This document shows, one piece after another, positions 1 through 11,076 of a stretch of DNA of 64,000 nt; the stretch's first letter is position 1; the number at the start of each line of letters is the position of its first letter. The DNA is taken from contig MSED01000002.1 of the NCBI GenBank assembly GCA_002099365.1, forward strand, positions 930,001 through 994,000. Direction: 5' to 3'. The notes under the pieces are model-generated. The model was not told the origin of the DNA, did no database searches, and saw nothing but the letters and a program-made list of their open reading frames with translations. The stretch comes from Phialophora verrucosa. Lineage: Eukaryota; Ascomycota; Eurotiomycetes; Chaetothyriales; Herpotrichiellaceae. The position numbers were made by a program, and so were the translations under genes.

Positions 1-385
1 GACAAACGAAACAGCTGGTGCCCACTCCGGAGTCGCAAGAATAGCCGACCAGTAATAGACGCCGCCTGAGGTGGGATAGACGGCGCAGATCTCAGCCAGC
101 GACGATGCTATGGCAATCGAGATGAGCGTGACTATCACCCAACCCCAAAGTACTGTAACGCATTGGCCGTCGATGAGTGCAAGGGAGAGAGTGGCGGACA
201 GACCGAACGGCGTGGCAATGATGGCCATGGACCTAGATTATGAACACGATCAGCAGGCGTCTTCAGTCTCTCGAGAGAGCAGCGACATACAAGCCCATGA
301 CGCTTAACATACTCAGGTTACGAGGCAGCTCCGCCTTGTAGCCGAGCCTCTCCAGAGCGGCGTCTGCATTAGCATTTTGTCCCAT
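1..385 (-). CDS. APC-family amino-acid/GABA/choline-type permease, N-terminal part, cut by window edge
   Basis: This is the start of an integral plasma-membrane amino-acid permease of the APC superfamily (fungal GABA/choline permease group). Two exons are visible on the minus strand: 385-291 and 232-1, separated by a 58-bp intron (233-290) with GTATGT and CTAG ends. The spliced frame stays open to the edge and gives about 109 residues. The hydrophilic start (MGQNANADAALERLGYKAEL) leads into a first membrane segment (MAIIATPFGLSATLSLAL). A second segment (VLWGWVIVTLISIAIASSLA) follows, running into AEICAVYPTSGGVYYWS, which matches the consensus AEICSxYPTxGGxYYW loop of this family. The remaining ten or so helices lie outside the window, so the substrate cannot be assigned. 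Confidence 0.88.
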
Positions 386-1149
386 ATCCAGCACCGTCTT
401 TGAAGTTTCGCAGTAATGTTATGTTATTACCTAGAACGGGAAGAAGCAATGGAAAGTGCTGTAAGAAGATCAAAGGCCCTCTCGTCGAGGCAGCCCATGT
501 CGATATATGTTCCTCATCGACATAGTATGAACGCACTAGTTGACTCCAGGTTCGTTCTTGGCAACCACATGGGCGGGACGCGGGACACTATGGAGATCGC
601 AAACTCTTGCATCCTTTGTCGTCGCAGTATCGCTCAATCTGTATCTGGAAATAAAGCAGATGCAGGTTCCGCAATGGCGCTGACGGGGGAGTTGTGTTGT
701 CAGAGTACATGATTGGCTGAAAAATTGAGGAAGGAGTTTGCGATCAATGCCTAACCCGAAGTAGAACCTGATGCTCAAGGGACACAAGCTGATTGATAGC
801 GCCGTCTTTGTCGTTGGTCCACGGGTAAGATTTCATCGAATATCTGTTTGGTTACGGTGTGCAGTGTTTCAAGCCCCGGGCTTGATGTGACTGAACAAGG
901 CAAGACTTTGCGAGGACAAGGGGGAGGGTCTCCTGCAAAAGGCTTCCAAGCACTGGTACGACCAGTGAGTATTTTTCGCTAGAAGAGAGGCAGGACTTTG
1001 CGATCTGCCAATCATGTCGCTGTGAAATCGCGTCCTTATAACCCTGCGCATATCCTCATTTGCGCCTTTAGAAGTTCCAGCAAATGTAGTGTACTCTTCG
1101 TCGATCTGTAGCTCTTTTGCCCGGGGATTGACATTCGTGATTCTGAGCC
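386..1149. other. Intergenic, divergent promoter region between permease and nitrilase
   Basis: No supportable coding exon was seen on either strand. The two flanking genes are transcribed away from each other, so this stretch should contain both promoters. Confidence 0.6.
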
Positions 1150-2227
1150 ATGCAGAAAGTCCGTGTTGGTGCCGTTCAGGCTGAACCAGGCTGGCTGGAT
1201 CTGGAGGAAAGCGTGAACAAGACGATCACGCTCATTGGCAAGGCCGCTGAAGAAGGCGTGAACGTCCTCGGCTTCCCTGAGGTCTGGATCCCAGGATATC
1301 CGTGGTGAGTCTCATCCGCAAACCCACGAGTAGCTGCTGATGATCGAAGGTCCTTATGGACAAAGAGTGTTCTGGAGAACACTGAAATGGTCCACAAATA
1401 TATGGCGAACTCCCTCAGACGAGACTCACCGGAGATGAAGAGGATCCAGGAAGCGGCCAAGGATGCAGCGATGTTTGTCGTCCTCGGCTACAGCGAGCGC
1501 GATGGTGCCAGCCTGTACATGGGTCAATCCTTCATATCTCCAGATGGCGAGATCGTCCACCACCGCCGCAAGATCAAGCCCACGCACGTGGAACGAACAC
1601 TTTGGGGCGAAGGTCAGGCCGAATCGCTGAAGACGGTTGTGGACACTCCTTTCGGAAAAGTCGGAGGTTTGAACTGCTGGGAGCACCTTCAGCCTCTGTT
1701 GCGATATTACGAATATGCGCAAGGAGTACAGATCCATATCGCCAGCTGGCCAGCGGAGTTTTGTATGCCGGATCCGAAAGAGCTGGCGTGGCAATATCAC
1801 GAGACAGGCGAGGCAAGCTACCGTGCAAGCCAGTTCATGGCTATCGAGGGCCAGACGTTCGTTGTCGTCGCTTCGCAAATCCTGACAGAGAAAAACATCG
1901 AGAAGAACAATCTGATAGCCAAAGCCCCGATCAAGACGGTGAGTTCAGGCTTACCGTGGGGTTACGAATGGAAGGTGCTAACGACCAGTGCAGCCCGGTG
2001 GCGGCTTCTCGATGATCTTTGGTCCCGATGGCAAACCGCTGGTCGAACCGCTTGAAGACGGCGAGGAGGGTATTCTGGTGGCAGATGTCGATCTCCGCGA
2101 AATCGACAGGGCGAAGGCGTTCATTGACACGGTAGGCCATTATGCGAGGCCCGACTTGTTGAGCTTGTTAGTCAACCCATCGGTGGACACGCACATCACT
2201 GTCATGAAGAAAGTGAAGGGCGATTGA
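1150..2227 (+). CDS. Nitrilase (carbon-nitrogen hydrolase superfamily), 325 aa
   Basis: It hydrolyses organic nitriles to carboxylic acid and ammonia. Three exons: 1150-1304, 1350-1938 and 1994-2227, with introns of 45 and 55 bp. The second splice restores the conserved PGGGFSMIFGPDG stretch. The first acceptor, at 1349, was chosen because it joins GYPW to SLWTKSVLEN as in other nitrilases. The catalytic triad is visible: Glu44 in GFPEVW, Lys126 in HRRKIKPTHVER and Cys161 in GGLNCWEHLQP. The length fits aliphatic or aryl nitrilases and is shorter than the usual fungal cyanide hydratases (about 350-370). The next gene downstream on the same strand is a Zn2Cys6 regulator, which may control it. 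Substrate preference cannot be read from sequence. Confidence 0.92.
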
Positions 2228-2679
2228 TGGAATAGAGAGCAAATTATTTATTCCATCTGTCTTCCTTCGAGCTGCAAGCTGGGGATGGCTATCCATGGGC
2301 TTTAGCGCCAGGCACGCCCCTGAAGGCTCAACTAGCTCAGGCCTAAACCGCTTGGCACTGGCCCGGGAAAGGTGCTAAGCTTCCCGCAGTTGCCGCCTGG
2401 AGGCAGAGGAAGGGCACCGCGACGCTCGTAATTAGTGGACATCCAATTGGAGAGTGAGTATTACTCCGTATTCACTTATCATACTCTGTAGCCCTGCCTG
2501 ACAAAGGTTACCGAACACAAGTCCGTTGACTACATAATCAGCTTCTTATCTGAAGTACATCGCAAACGGCTCGCCAACTTCTCGGGGCGTAGTGAGGTCT
2601 CCCCAGGCCCTCATGTCACCAAGACACCCTCCTGGTTCCTCGGTCCCGCGTGTTGTTCGTTGATGTTCAGTAGTTTCCG
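2228..2679. other. Intergenic between nitrilase and regulator
   Basis: About 450 bp with no supported gene. It contains the nitrilase 3' region and the promoter of the downstream regulator. Nothing else was recognised. Confidence 0.5.
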
Positions 2680-4332
2680 ATGATGATGGAGGCGATTGCG
2701 CCAAAAGCTAGAAAATCGTGTTGGACATGTAGAGGTGGATATGCCTGACGAATCAGCCCTATAGCAACAGTCTGACGGTAGAGCAGATCGAAAGATAGGA
2801 TGCGACAAGTCGTTGCCAGAGTGCAACAATTGCCGCCGGACTAAGAGGCGATGTGGAGGGTTCGGCATCAAACTGATATGGCCCGACCAGCATGATGGAC
2901 GCCGCAGACCATTTCCTCTTGAGGTGCAACTTCAGCACAAGCAGAGCCAGTCCATGATTCACAACGGCGACAGATCTCTGCAATTCCTCAATTCTGGCGT
3001 CCAAGACCTGGCGCTTGCGCGAACTTATCTTCGGCGTTCGCGTTCAAGAGCAAAGCCTGAGTACAGACTTACAGCATGGAGCCTGTCCCTGTATCCGTCT
3101 TCCAACTTCGTCGAGGGCGACGTCAACCTGCTTTCGTATTGTGAGTAGATCAAATGCGAGACAAGACATGGGTAGGGACACTGACCCCGTTGAAGATGAG
3201 ACGAAGCTTGCCCGGATTATAACCACCGTCGACGACGCCCAAAATGGCTTCCGCAGAGAGATCTTGCCTATGGCACTGACCCGGCAGTCCGCGGCGGCTA
3301 GCGGTCTGATGGAAGCCCTACTAGCAGTATCAGCTCTTCATCTTGGGGGTTACGAGACGGCGCTGAAGCACAAGACCCGAGCAATCCAACTCCTCCATAG
3401 GTCTCTGAGCTCATTAGAGTCAAACGATCTGAGCACCGCTCTGGCCGCCTCCATGTTGCTTTGCGTGTATGGTGTATTCGATGCCGTTAATAGCGACTGG
3501 TTGGTTCACCTACGAGGTGCCAGGAGTCTCCTCAAGCAACAAACGAAAACACGGATCCCTGATGACATTGTGACGCCATTCATGAGGACTTGGGTCTTAT
3601 ACCACGATGTGCTGGCTGATTTCGCACAACAGGGTCGTGACACAGGGGTGGAGAATGAGCAAGCGGCTCATCTCTCACCGTGGTCCTATGATAAGACTAT
3701 TGTTCGTCAACAGGCTAGCATCCCGATTACACTAAACTGACAAGTGATTCTAGGTTGTTGGTTCTCTTGGCTGCTCCGAAGAATTGATGCAACTCGTCTC
3801 CTGCATCAACAAGTTGTGCGACCAGTGTGTTTTCGAGGGCGAACTCATATCAGAACTGGAGAAGCGATTGCACGGGCTGTCGCAGAACGTCGAAGTCCGA
3901 GTGGAACAACCGAGTGAATCATCCCATCATCGTGTCGATGAACCGCGAATTCGACGAACAGCAGAATTCTACCACTTGGCCGCATTGATCTACTTCAAGC
4001 GGCAGATCCGGCGATATCCAACAGATTCGCCAATTATTCAGTCGCTCGTCCTGACTGCGTTAGGGTTAGTCTCTGAGATGGAAGTCTGCACAAGTCCTTG
4101 GCCAATGTTTGTGGTGGCGTGCCAAGTGCTCAATGATGCTCAGAGGCTGCAAGTCCTCGAAGTCCTGACTAAGATGGAGAGTCAGAGGCGGATGGGCAAC
4201 ATAAGCGTCACCAAAGTCATTGTTGAATCGCTTTGGAAACAGCAAGACCTTGGACTAGTGGAGGAAAGGAGAGCAAAACTCGAATGGAGGGACATTGCTG
4301 ATATGAGAGACTTGACTCCCTCTTTCATCTGA
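2680..4332 (+). CDS. Zn2Cys6 transcription factor with Fungal_trans_2-type C-terminal region, 497 aa
   Basis: A nuclear DNA-binding regulator. Four exons: 2680-2734, 2787-3140, 3196-3701 and 3754-4332. All junctions are GT-AG, and the reading frame is kept only with these sites. The binuclear zinc cluster is split by intron 1 and is complete after splicing: Cys14, Cys17, Cys24, Cys31, Cys34 and Cys41 (CX2CX6CX6CX2CX6C), in the subtype CWTCRDRKIGCDK followed by GFGIKLIWP. The C-terminal two thirds are helical and match the usual order (LLSYYETKLA, then ILPMAL, then ALLAVSALHL, then IVVGSLGCSEELM). Three in-frame ATGs lie at the start, and the first (2680) follows an in-frame stop. Its nearest neighbour, the nitrilase on the same strand, is the obvious candidate target, but that is inference. 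Confidence 0.88.
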
Positions 4333-4481
4333 GGTGCTCAGCCTGATCGCAACTGCCTTGGTGATGCACAAGTCACTCCGAGCTCTCTTGCTGAGCCGTT
4401 TCAATGGGCTTGACAACATGGTCGTAACCATGAAACATCATACTACCCGACGCTCATCCCACGACATGCGATCCGGTCGGC

Positions 4482-5493
4482 TCATCGACGCCAGTTCGTC
4501 CGTTGCTGAAGAAGGCGGAAGGCATGTCTTAATCCTTGCAAATGCTGCAAAATCTTGATCAGGTTTTCTTCATCCACTCCCGCCAAATGCCACAATATCG
4601 CAAAAAGCCGGAACCCAATCAGGAGCAGCATTGTCCCTACAGAAGCAATATACCATATACAGTATCTGTACTGCACCGGGGCGCCGCAGATGAGCAGTCC
4701 TCGGGCCACTGGGCGGATTATTCTCATCTGCTCGACCAGTTTAGTTTCGCCAGGACCATCTACCAAGGAGCGATGAGGCACACAGTACCAATCAGGAGGG
4801 CCCTGAGGCAGCACTTCTCGGCGAAAATTCCTGATCTTCCTGAGCTGGTTCTGGCTTGGACTTTCCATCATGCCCATGCTCCAGCAGATGACGTGCGCCG
4901 ATACGAGAATGGTGGTCGTCACAATGGTCCTAGAGACTGCTGTGGCCACAGATGCTGGCTTGACCGGGGGCGAACAGGCTGACCAGGTCTCACATAGTCC
5001 GATGTGACTCGAAATAGTATCGGATATATGGTCATGCTTGATTCCTCGTGTACGGATGATCCTGATATCTCGACTTTTGTACATCCAGTCTGGTTGCCAG
5101 CATGCGAGGTGTGTACCTGCCCAGTGTGTGGTCTGCGTCAGATTCACTGATGGCCGTCATGGTTACATATCTGGGACGACTTGACATATTGCCTGTTCCA
5201 CCGGTTGCAAGGCTGAGCGGGTCTTCCGGCCTCTGTTTCCTCATCGGCCCCTCTCCCATGGAACTGCCTGGCATCAATGCAGGCTGGAGCTCTTTACCAC
5301 CCTGGATTTGTGATCGTGACCGGAGTCTACCGAAGCCCGAGTTATAAGGCACCCAATTTTCTTGAATCAGTGCATTGTCAATGAACGTCTGGTCGGGTGG
5401 GGGTCGGCGTGACAACATTTCGTTTTGAAGCACAGAGAGATAGTCATGGAACATGGGCAAGATGATCGAGTCCGGGTTTCTTTTTAGTGGCAT
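4482..5493 (-). CDS. Hypothetical protein with two predicted membrane segments, 318 aa
   Basis: Not recognised. Exon 1 is 5493-5117 and exon 2 is 5061-4482. The 55-bp intron (5062-5116) has GTACAC and CAG ends and links two overlapping open frames into a single 319-codon frame, which supports a real gene. The N-terminal part (HDYLSVLQNEMLSR, then ENWVPYNSGFGRL) is soluble and looks helical. Hydrophobic segments lie at about residues 168-190 and 257-285, so the C-terminal half is probably membrane-embedded. The stop lies 150 bp from the stop of the convergent regulator. No catalytic motif was seen. The splice model is the weakest point: if it is wrong, the two parts could be separate small genes. 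Confidence 0.55.
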
Positions 5494-5875
5494 GTCCTAC
5501 TTCTTGCCGTGCAAGATGTTGCCTCTCGCCAAATGTCTTTTCACTTGGACAGGGTAATATCAATCTTTTCTAGTGGCACATACCTTAGTTCTAGCCCTAG
5601 TTCGGTATTATTTCTCCATGGCTATGCTCTGAATGAAATGAAACTCAACAAAAACTCAATGCTGTTCCGATTGACAGGTATCAGCAAACCCAGAGTTGCG
5701 AGGACGTCGTTTGGGAGAAAGAGATCTGGAGGCTAGTGTGCGATTGCAATGGAAACATAAATGTAGTCTGGTCGTCAGTATGTTCAATGTATTTTCATCG
5801 TAAAAGAGGTCGACACAATACGCCATAGACAGGAGTGCTTCATCTCCGTTGCGCCTGCCGTACCCAGAGATTCGC
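5494..5875. other. Intergenic, no gene seen
   Basis: AT-richer stretch between the 3' end of the DGK1-like gene and the start of the orphan membrane protein, both minus strand. It should include the orphan gene's promoter. No further structure was noticed. Confidence 0.5.
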
Positions 5876-7078
5876 TTATCCAAACGCTTTCAAGAATAGC
5901 CATAAACCCGCACTACTAAGGAGCGGGATTGTCAAGTTGTCATCCCAACCCCACAGATCAATGAACTCGGAGACACTCGCAATGATGCCCGTGCACACGC
6001 TCATGGTTGCAAGTGCTGCGTTGCCGACAATAACGCCTTGATGCGGTTGCCAACCCAGCAGCGCCTTTGCGCTGGCGGGCAGGGAAAGCCTGTTCTGAAA
6101 CATCAAAGGGTTGATTGGGTCATCAGGAAAGGGACCTGTTCTCGGAGCGAGGTATCCCCAGAAGAAAGCCGCGGTGAGGGCGCCCACGAGAAAGGCGGCG
6201 AGCGAGCCTGCCAGAGACTTTCCCTTGCGTAGACGGATAGTGTAGCGTCCGTATAACCGTCCAAAAGTGCTCGCGGCCGTGTCACACCAGGACAAGAGTA
6301 GGATGGAGACAACGCCAATGTCCTTGGGATAGAATCTCAGGGCACCGTACGCTCCAACCAGATACCAGATTACACCATTATATCCGTCCACCTCTGTCTC
6401 CCGCATCAGTGCACCCAAGACCTTGATGTAGAATCTGTTAAATCTTTCGGAGTGGTGTCGGAGGATATCCGTGGGGCCGATTATGGCAAGTGCACCCAGT
6501 AGCCAGGGTGTAATCGACCAGGTCTGTACACCCGTGACATAAAATCGGAGGGTGAAGAAGCCGATAGAGACATGGAGGACTTTTCGGGGGATTTCGTGCT
6601 TGTGGATGAGGTTGCGGTAATGTCGGTGGAGGGGAATCAGCCCAAGCGGTGACGGAGACCGAGAGAATTCGCGCCATGACTTCTTGACTCGATCGTAGGG
6701 TGACAGGTGGCCGTTGGACTGAGGGTACGGGATACTGCCATTTGTGAGAGGCTCTGACTTGGCCACGGGTTTTATCGACGTGAGGCCGCTCATGCGTCGT
6801 CTCTTGCTCCCGCTTGCGGAGCCGTTCATCTGAGTAGTAGTGGTCACGATGGGACTCCTCGAGCGCGCCCTAGCCCTTTTTTCCAGACTTGAGTCTGATC
6901 CGGAGCCATCCTTCTCTTCATGTATGGGCTCTGGTTGAGGGGACCTCTGTCGTTGGGCCTTGGTGGCCGATCGTGTGACTGGCGCAAAATAGGAGTCTTG
7001 CCGCTCGGAGGACTCGGAAGGCGTTGGAGACGGTGAGATGACTCTCGGAGTCGAAGGAATAGGGTATTGATACGACAT
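5876..7078 (-). CDS. DGK1: CTP-dependent diacylglycerol kinase, 400 aa
   Basis: It phosphorylates diacylglycerol to phosphatidate using CTP at the ER/nuclear membrane, opposing phosphatidate phosphatase in lipid synthesis and nuclear-membrane growth. Single exon. Residues 1 to about 145 are polar, Ser/Pro/Arg-rich and probably disordered. The CTP-transferase-like membrane domain follows: HEIPRKVLHVSIGFFTLRFY, then LLGALAIIGPTDILRHHSER, then EVDGYNGVIWYLVG, then LLLSWCDTAASTFGRLYGRY, then RKGKSLAGSLAAFLVGALTA, and a closing segment around EFIDLWGWDDNLTIPLLS. This order is diagnostic for the yeast Dgk1/Hsd1 family. The N-terminal extension is longer than in yeast (290 aa), as is common in filamentous fungi. 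Confidence 0.93.
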   Translation of the reverse strand: MSYQYPIPSTPRVISPSPTPSESSERQDSYFAPVTRSATKAQRQRSPQPEPIHEEKDGSGSDSSLEKRARARSRSPIVTTTTQMNGSASGSKRRRMSGLTSIKPVAKSEPLTNGSIPYPQSNGHLSPYDRVKKSWREFSRSPSPLGLIPLHRHYRNLIHKHEIPRKVLHVSIGFFTLRFYVTGVQTWSITPWLLGALAIIGPTDILRHHSERFNRFYIKVLGALMRETEVDGYNGVIWYLVGAYGALRFYPKDIGVVSILLLSWCDTAASTFGRLYGRYTIRLRKGKSLAGSLAAFLVGALTAAFFWGYLAPRTGPFPDDPINPLMFQNRLSLPASAKALLGWQPHQGVIVGNAALATMSVCTGIIASVSEFIDLWGWDDNLTIPLLSSAGLWLFLKAFG

Positions 7079-8031
7079 CTGGACCGTGCAATGGGTTCCG
7101 GGGAGAGTGCAGAGCGTTATGGCGTTACCGGTTAGTGGCAGGTGTCAGATGGATTTATCGAGGCGCTCCTTTCCGCGGATTACGGCGATGCGAAAATTGG
7201 TCAGAGGAGCGAAATTGGCGGCATCATGAAGTTAAGAGCAGGAACATTGTCTGCAAAATATTCTGAGCATCCTCGAGGATTTCGGGTATTTCAACGATGA
7301 CGCGCGTTTTGGTGGAACATATGGATCTTGTGCCCTGATTCTTAGAAAAGCTAGAAATGGCAACAGGAGTCGGTCGATATTATGATTGCACATGCAAGGA
7401 TCGCTGCAGTAAGCAGGCGGTCAACCGCCTGCCAGCGACGCCTAAGCCACAGCTCGGTGCCTGTCCAGCCACTGACTGCGAAGGATCACTCGGCGTTTGC
7501 TGCCATGCTCTCACCGGAAGCTGCTAGGTGCCAAGACTCGCTTATCGAGCGCCGAGCTCAATAGCGCCCCTACAGTACATACCAGACTCTCCTGCCACAC
7601 CCGGTTCGACAGGATCCCAAACCCTGATGCTTTCCATGGAATACAGGCTGTTCATTGGCATGATTGTTTCTCATTAACGATGCTCTTATCATTCGACAAT
7701 GTCCAGAGATTTGCTACCTGTTTTACCACCCCAAACCCTGCAAATCAAGTCTGTCTGAGTCTGTATTGAGCTTGACTTGACGGGTCTCTTGCTTGAACTT
7801 CACTCGACCCGTCAGTGACGTTGACACGGGCTTTCTCCTGCTGAGTTATAAGTACGCTCTGTATATCATCTACGAGCTGACTAGTGAAGCCAGTCATCGA
7901 ATGGATTAACAGATCAACAAGTTAACAGGAGTACCGCGCTCATTTAGACAAGGATATTGTGCTATATTCCGCCCTTCCACTCATGCGATACCGACTGTTA
8001 CCTTGACCTCGTTGTGCCAACCCAGCGAGCT
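7079..8031. other. Intergenic, upstream of the DGK1-like gene
   Basis: About 950 bp. It holds the DGK1-like promoter and the 3' region of the aldolase-like gene, both minus strand. Short open frames here have no family signature and no credible splice partners. Confidence 0.5.
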
Positions 8032-9448
8032 TCACTCCCTCGTTATCTCGCCCTGCACATGCATAGGGAATTCGCCATTGGAAGCTCTCACAACGTCCTC
8101 GAATCTGTCCGCCGCAATCGCATCGCAATGTCAGCAAATCCATTCCCCATAGTCCCAGTCTGGGGTCAACCAATACTCACGCCGATTGAAACATAATATA
8201 CACCATCTCATCGTTGTACACGTTTCGCGTGTACTCGGCCTCCTCGTGCGCGACCTTCAAGGTCGTTGTCCCCCTCCCTGCGCACGCCGCGTCAGCGAGC
8301 AACTGAGCCTGGATGCAACGATCCATAGCGCCGAAGAGGAAGGCCGCGCCGTCGACGGTCTTTCCGACGGTCAGATGGCCATGGTTGCGTAGAATGACGC
8401 CCTTGGTGTTGCCTAGTGCGGCAGCGATGTGGTGGCCCTCGTCTGCCTTGAACGCTATGCCGCCAAAGCCAGAGTAGACACCATGATCGTTGTAGAAGCT
8501 GGGCGAGGTAGGTACGTTAGTGTGCCACTTGAGTTTCCAGTGCGCGGAGGGCTGTCCCAACACCGGACAGTTTCGCAACCTTCTTGCCTGCGAGGTGGGT
8601 GGTGGGCTGGTTGACCTACCGGCACGCATCCTGATTGATGGGCTCGAGCGTGCACCCCAGACTGGAAAACGCCTTGCTCGGAACGCTGTGGCAATGCACC
8701 GCCGCAACGACGTCGGGTCTCGCTTCATGGACCGCCGAGTGAATGACCCAGCCTGCAGGGTTGACGCTGTGCATATTCCCACCCTGCCCGTCGACAATGT
8801 CGCCCTCTACCGAGACGCATCAGCTGTAGTCTGCTACTCCGGGCCTTCGAACCCCTCCAGCAAAACAGCAAGCCGCAAATCCTCGCTTGATGGAAGAAAG
8901 AGGAACAATTGAGAGCGGATGTTAGAACAGAACTTACTCGGCCCCATCAACACAAGGTCCTCGGGCCTCATCCAGCTGAAACTCCGCCCATGCGGATTAA
9001 TCCAGAAGTGGTCCGGGAGGATGGGATCGCGGACCGTGACATGCCCGCCTGCCCCCTCGTTATTATACCCCTGATACCCGAGCCAGCGCAGGGCAGCCGC
9101 GTGGTGGAGTTTCCGAAACGCGCGCTCCGCTTCCAGGGATTGGAATTTCGGATACCGGATCCGCGTCACGGGCGTGGTCCCCGTGGTTTGGTACGCTCCA
9201 AACGTAAATTCGGGGGAGAAGTTGGGAGGTTGCGGCGGTGGCGGCTGTGTATGAGGCCCTGGGTCGCCTTGTCGAGATGCTGCGACGCGCTCAGAGGCAA
9301 CGGCCGCCAACGGTGACTTTGGCGTGGTTGAGATTGTGCGCGCATGATTGCTCATGTGGTGACGCCAGCCTGACAGCCATAGTGCCGCGATGCCCTTTCG
9401 TGCTTTCATTCCCGCTCTCAGGACCGTTAAGCTGCTCGATGATGCCAT
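8032..9448 (-). CDS. Class II aldolase/adducin N-terminal domain protein, 362 aa, possible mitochondrial leader
   Basis: Zn-dependent aldolase-fold protein of unknown substrate. Four exons on the minus strand: 9448-8938, 8806-8620, 8498-8181 and 8104-8032. Introns are 131, 121 and 76 bp, with GTAAGT, GTAGGT and GTGAGT donors. The sum is exactly 363 codons. Domain signs are EAERAFRKLHHAAALRWLGY, then EGAGGHVTVRDP, then FWINPHGRSFSWMRPEDL, the His cluster in VAAVHCHSVPSKAFSSLG, and RNHGHLTVGKTVDGAAFLF. The first 35 or so residues are rich in Ser, Arg, Ala and hydrophobics and lack acidic residues (MASSSSLTVLRAGMKARKGI), as in a mitochondrial presequence. An in-frame GTG lies just upstream, but the ATG is preferred. 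The acceptor of intron 1 is the least certain junction. Confidence 0.85.
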
Positions 9449-11076
9449 GGTGGTGCGCACCGTCTATGTTCGTATACTCGTCCTCGTACCGTCGTAGTTG
9501 CCAAGGGTTTTATCAATTGCAAATCTCTACATCGATCAGCAATCAGCAATCAGCAATCCTACGTCGACAGATACAATGCGGTGCTTGATTGAGATAAGAA
9601 GATGCCAGGATCCTAATCCTGATCCTCGAGTCTGGGTCTCAACTGTCCACTTCTCCGCAGAAGTACGAGGTATGTGAGTTGTAAAAGGCCCGGTCGCCGT
9701 TGCGGGGAAGTTGTGCACACGGCGGTTGATCCGAGGGAACGTCGAGTCGCGGTACGCCGTACGGAGAAGATTCTCCAAAGATCGTCGATAGATGCATCTA
9801 CCTGCCTGCGAGGATCGTGCATCCTGGCTGAACGGCCTGAATCACTCGGTCCGTCGGAGGTAAATACCGTGCGAGTCCAACTACTCGTTTCGATTGTCTC
9901 CTTGTCCGTTGGGAGCGCTTTTGTAGTCCTCACTACTTAGGGGTTCGCAGCCTTACTGGGGGGTGGAGCGCTTGGCCAAGCCACACACTGGACTACAGTG
10001 CCTCGTACAATATAATGCATGGTCCCCAGTAACATCCGTTCTACAAGCACTTCCAAGTCTGAAGCTAGCATCTCTCGAGGGGTTCGACCACCACCACCAC
10101 TCGACACGGAAGACGTGAGCATCCAAGGTTCGGAACTACTATACAGACTGCCAATCCTAGGTACAAGGCTGGAAATATTTGAGTCTCCATGGCACCACGG
10201 GAAGGCTGCCACGGGGTCATCGTGTGATCCATGCCTCTTCTTTGAAAACTGCAATGTTTACCACTACCAGCCTGAGGCGGGCGAGGATACCACTCGAACT
10301 TGGGATCATCCCAGTCCTTGCTGAGCTCGACGGTTACAAACGCCTTCCCGACGCCCTGCTCCTTTGTATCGAAAAGAACCAGAAATAACACTGTCTCTTC
10401 TTTCCCTTTCCTGTGCCTTAGGCCACCGACTTCTGCTTGGCGAAGGCGACTTTCAAGCGGAAGAGGCCCTAGCCGTTCTAATCCTGTAGCTCTTATTCAG
10501 TGACAGAGAAAGGGCTAATTTCGAGAACTTGGATGAATCCAATGCCACACCTAGTGGGACCGTCAATGGTAGTGCGCAGCTCAGAAGACACGATACAGGA
10601 TTTCGGCGACATAAAATAGGATAGAGGATGAGATCGGACGGGGAGACGCCGTTGTATGGGAAGTGGAGGGGAGTTTCTATATTCTTTTGACAGCTTTTAG
10701 GACCATGTGGCGTGCTGAGTGTTGTCGGCCTTCCTGCTTCAGGAGGGCTGTCGTTCGTGAGATGGCTAGTCAGCTGAATGACGCCCGATGACGCCCATGG
10801 GACGCCACCTGCTTAATAAGACTTCACGCAAGACCACTCATTGATCTGAAAGAGTTGATACGCGCAGCAGTAGGGATGTACGAGTTGGGAGCTGTAGTCG
10901 GATCCGGCGCTAGCATCGGAAGGAGTGTCTTTGGATTTTCTGCTGCTGCGAGTATAAGTCAAGACTTGAGTCACCGTGCTTTTAAAGCCTATCCTAAGCT
11001 GAATGCAGGATTCTGGTGCGTGTCCGGCGGGTGACAGGTTCCGATTTGTGATTTGACGAATCGTGGCGCTTCAGGT
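9449..11076. other. Intergenic, 1.6 kb without a supported gene
   Basis: It lies upstream of the aldolase-like gene and downstream of the seryl-tRNA synthetase, both minus strand. Two overlapping minus-strand open frames at 9937-10391 include a protein-like stretch (VTVELSKDWDDPKFEWYPRP, about 10344-10285). No start, domain or splice partner could be established, so no gene is called. Confidence 0.45.

Noticed and set aside
9937..10391. Two overlapping minus-strand frames, one with a protein-like segment
   Set aside because: No ATG-led model, no domain and no consistent splice sites were found; noted only in the intergenic entry.
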